Shown piece after piece: positions 58,195 to 59,357 of a stretch of DNA of 59,357 nt. The stretch is from a virus: positions 1 to 59,357 of the IMG/VR virus record IMGVR_UViG_3300033148_005636; one strand, written 5' to 3'. Both the position numbers and the translations under genes were made by a program. The notes beneath the pieces are model-generated. The model was not told the origin of the DNA and made no database searches. It worked only from the letters and a program-made list of their open reading frames with translations. Each line of letters opens with the position of its first letter. Within the stretch, counting starts at the first letter, position 1.

Positions 58195-58909
58195 TGCCCT
58201 CCCTGCGCAGGTACAGCTTCCCGTCCTTCGCACGGCGGTCTATCAGTTCCCAGCCCATGAGCCGGGCCGCATCGCGGACGCTGATGTAGTGCGTCCCGTC
58301 GATGAACAGGGGCTCGGCTGTATTTTCGTAGCCGGGTAGGGCGACGACGAGCCGGGCCGCCCCAAGCCTGTCGCCGGTCGGACCTCCATCGCGCAGGATT
58401 TGCAGCGTCAGTTCCGTGGCTTCGTAGTGCATCGGGTCGAGGTACGCCCGCGAGAAGTGCCCGCCCCAGGCAAAGCCCCAACGGTTGGCGTACCTCGCGA
58501 GGCGGCGGCAACTGCCCGGCACTTCGTACGGCTCGCAGTGAAAGTTCCATCGGGCGGCCCGGTACTCCTTGCCGGAGTTGTTGCAGAGGTGGTGAACGTT
58601 GAGGTCGATGGCTATCCCCCACGAGTGCGGACTCGGCGTCCGGCTGCCACGGGTCGTGCGGCAGTTGTAGGTGCCGCCGTAGTCGTCCAGATCGACGAGG
58701 TGCTCTTCGCCCGCTTTCTGCACGTCGTGGAGCCAGCCGATCATGGCGTCGGCGATCTCCCGATGGACCGTCGCCCGCCCCACAATCGGCAGGCGCGCTG
58801 TGACCAGACTGCCGCCGTCGCACCTCCGCCCGAACCAGTAGCGCACGTGCCCGGCGTCAATCGCGCCCGTCCGTCGCAAGGGCTTGATTACTCCGTCCCT
58901 GGTAGGCAT
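58178..58909 (-). CDS. Endolysin: M15 peptidase with C-terminal copper-amine-oxidase-like domain (243 aa)
   Basis: ATG at 58909 follows AGGGAGG; longer starts would lie over or upstream of the promoter. HSWGIAID (His95, Asp102) and DPMHYE (His161) are the zinc ligands of M15C L-alanoyl-D-glutamate or D-Ala-D-Ala peptidases. The C-terminal 45 residues (IDGTHYISVRDAARLMGWEL) resemble a copper amine oxidase N-domain/stalk repeat that can bind cell wall. First gene of the late operon. Confidence 0.85.
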   Translation of the reverse strand: MPTRDGVIKPLRRTGAIDAGHVRYWFGRRCDGGSLVTARLPIVGRATVHREIADAMIGWLHDVQKAGEEHLVDLDDYGGTYNCRTTRGSRTPSPHSWGIAIDLNVHHLCNNSGKEYRAARWNFHCEPYEVPGSCRRLARYANRWGFAWGGHFSRAYLDPMHYEATELTLQILRDGGPTGDRLGAARLVVALPGYENTAEPLFIDGTHYISVRDAARLMGWELIDRRAKDGKLYLRREGNDDGA

Positions 58910-58934
58910 AGGCCACGCCTCCCTGTCTGCTGCC

Positions 58935-58962
58935 ATTATACCCGCCGCGCGCGTCACGTCAA
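58935..58962 (-). promoter_or_regulatory. Late-region promoter before endolysin and terminase
   Basis: Minus strand TTGACG (58962-58957), 16-bp spacer, TATAAT (58940-58935). It lies in the gap between the methyltransferase stop (58993) and the endolysin start. It is the only convincing promoter I see for the structural genes. Confidence 0.7.
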
Positions 58963-58992
58963 CTCTTCGCAGGCGCGGTTTGTACCGCATGG

Positions 58993-59357
58993 TCACGCGT
59001 CGGACAAGTACTCACCGAAGGGCACCGCTGCACTGAAATCCCGCGGTATCCGTTTCGGGTCGCCCTTGAAGAAGACGAGCACGTTCTGATGTGTCTTGCC
59101 CAATTTGCGGTAGTTCGCAAATTGGCGGCCCACGCGTACGGGCAGCGAGCCCACCGCTGTGACCATTACCGCGTCGTTGTACAGTCGCATCCCGGCATCC
59201 TCAAATGCTCGAATGGTCTCCGTGGGCAGGCCACGGTAAAAGCCCTCGGCATCGCGAATATCGCCCACCACAAAGCAGGCGAAGCGGTTCGATTTCAGCA
59301 TTGTAGCGCATTGCGCGACGATCTCGCGATAGGCGATCAAGAACGTCTCGAAGTCTT
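58993..59357 (-). CDS. DNA methyltransferase, C-terminal part of the gene crossing the contig end
   Basis: Continuation in phase of the gene that starts at 574; the first 114 bases here duplicate positions 1-114. It carries the last strands of the methylase fold (RFACFVVGDIRD, then LVFFKGDPKRIPRDF). Stop at 58993, about 30 bp before the late promoter. Confidence 0.85.
   Translation of the reverse strand, partial: DFETFLIAYREIVAQCATMLKSNRFACFVVGDIRDAEGFYRGLPTETIRAFEDAGMRLYNDAVMVTAVGSLPVRVGRQFANYRKLGKTHQNVLVFFKGDPKRIPRDFSAAVPFGEYLSDA
59244..59357. repeat. Terminal direct repeat, right copy
   Basis: Identical to 1-114. See the left copy. Confidence 0.95.

Overview
This window is a complete, GC-rich, circularly closed tailed-phage genome of 59,243 bp. 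The first 114 bases are repeated exactly as the last 114 (1-114 = 59244-59357), and one methyltransferase reading frame runs through the join in phase. Every gene I accept lies on the minus strand, so the genome reads conventionally when reverse-complemented. Genes are tightly packed with 4-bp ATGA/GTGA or TGATG overlaps and strong GGAGG ribosome sites. Promoters of the TTGACA/TATAAT type point to a bacterial host, but the host itself cannot be named from the sequence.

Late region (58.9 kb down to 23.6 kb, in transcription order). A promoter at 58935-58962 leads into an M15 endolysin, then terS and terL (terL is interrupted by an intein), and a Mu-like head block: DUF935-type portal, gpF-like protein, gpI-like protease with a nested scaffold, major capsid, gp36-like connector and gpG-like protein. 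A siphovirus tail follows: tail tube, tail chaperones with a -1 frameshift, tape measure, and large tail-tip or fibre proteins. A 6.5-kb sugar cassette (epimerase, RmlC-like, RmlD-like, methyltransferase, glycosyltransferase, and a three-domain glycosyltransferase) sits inside the tail genes. Fibre/lectin proteins and a holin/XhlA-like pair close the region, followed by a tRNA-like gene with an abnormal anticodon arm.

Early/middle region (23.4 kb down to 1 bp). It begins with three strong promoters and many small unknown proteins. Then come an RDF-like protein, a beta-class DNA methyltransferase and a recombination block. That block has a Cas4-like Fe-S nuclease, a secreted 3D-domain-like protein and a small protein that looks Cas7/RAMP-like, the last flanked by two arrays of a degenerate 5-bp repeat (NNGGY). 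Next is a replication operon with its own promoter, a structured leader, a replisome-organiser-like initiator carrying internal repeats (candidate origin), and a DnaB helicase. After it come a duplicated gene module (ASCH proteins, small two-helix membrane proteins, DUF5131), a RuvC-like resolvase, many small zinc-ribbon proteins, and a ParB-like plus methyltransferase pair split by poly-G tracts.

I see no DNA polymerase, integrase, transposase or repressor, so the phage probably uses host polymerase. Its lifestyle is undetermined. The most interesting points are the Cas4-like/Cas7-like/pentamer-array block, the class 3 (WCT) intein in the terminase P-loop, the interleaved-stem leader before the initiator, the tRNA-like gene, the duplicated module with recombination-hinge junctions, and the poly-G-split methyltransferase.
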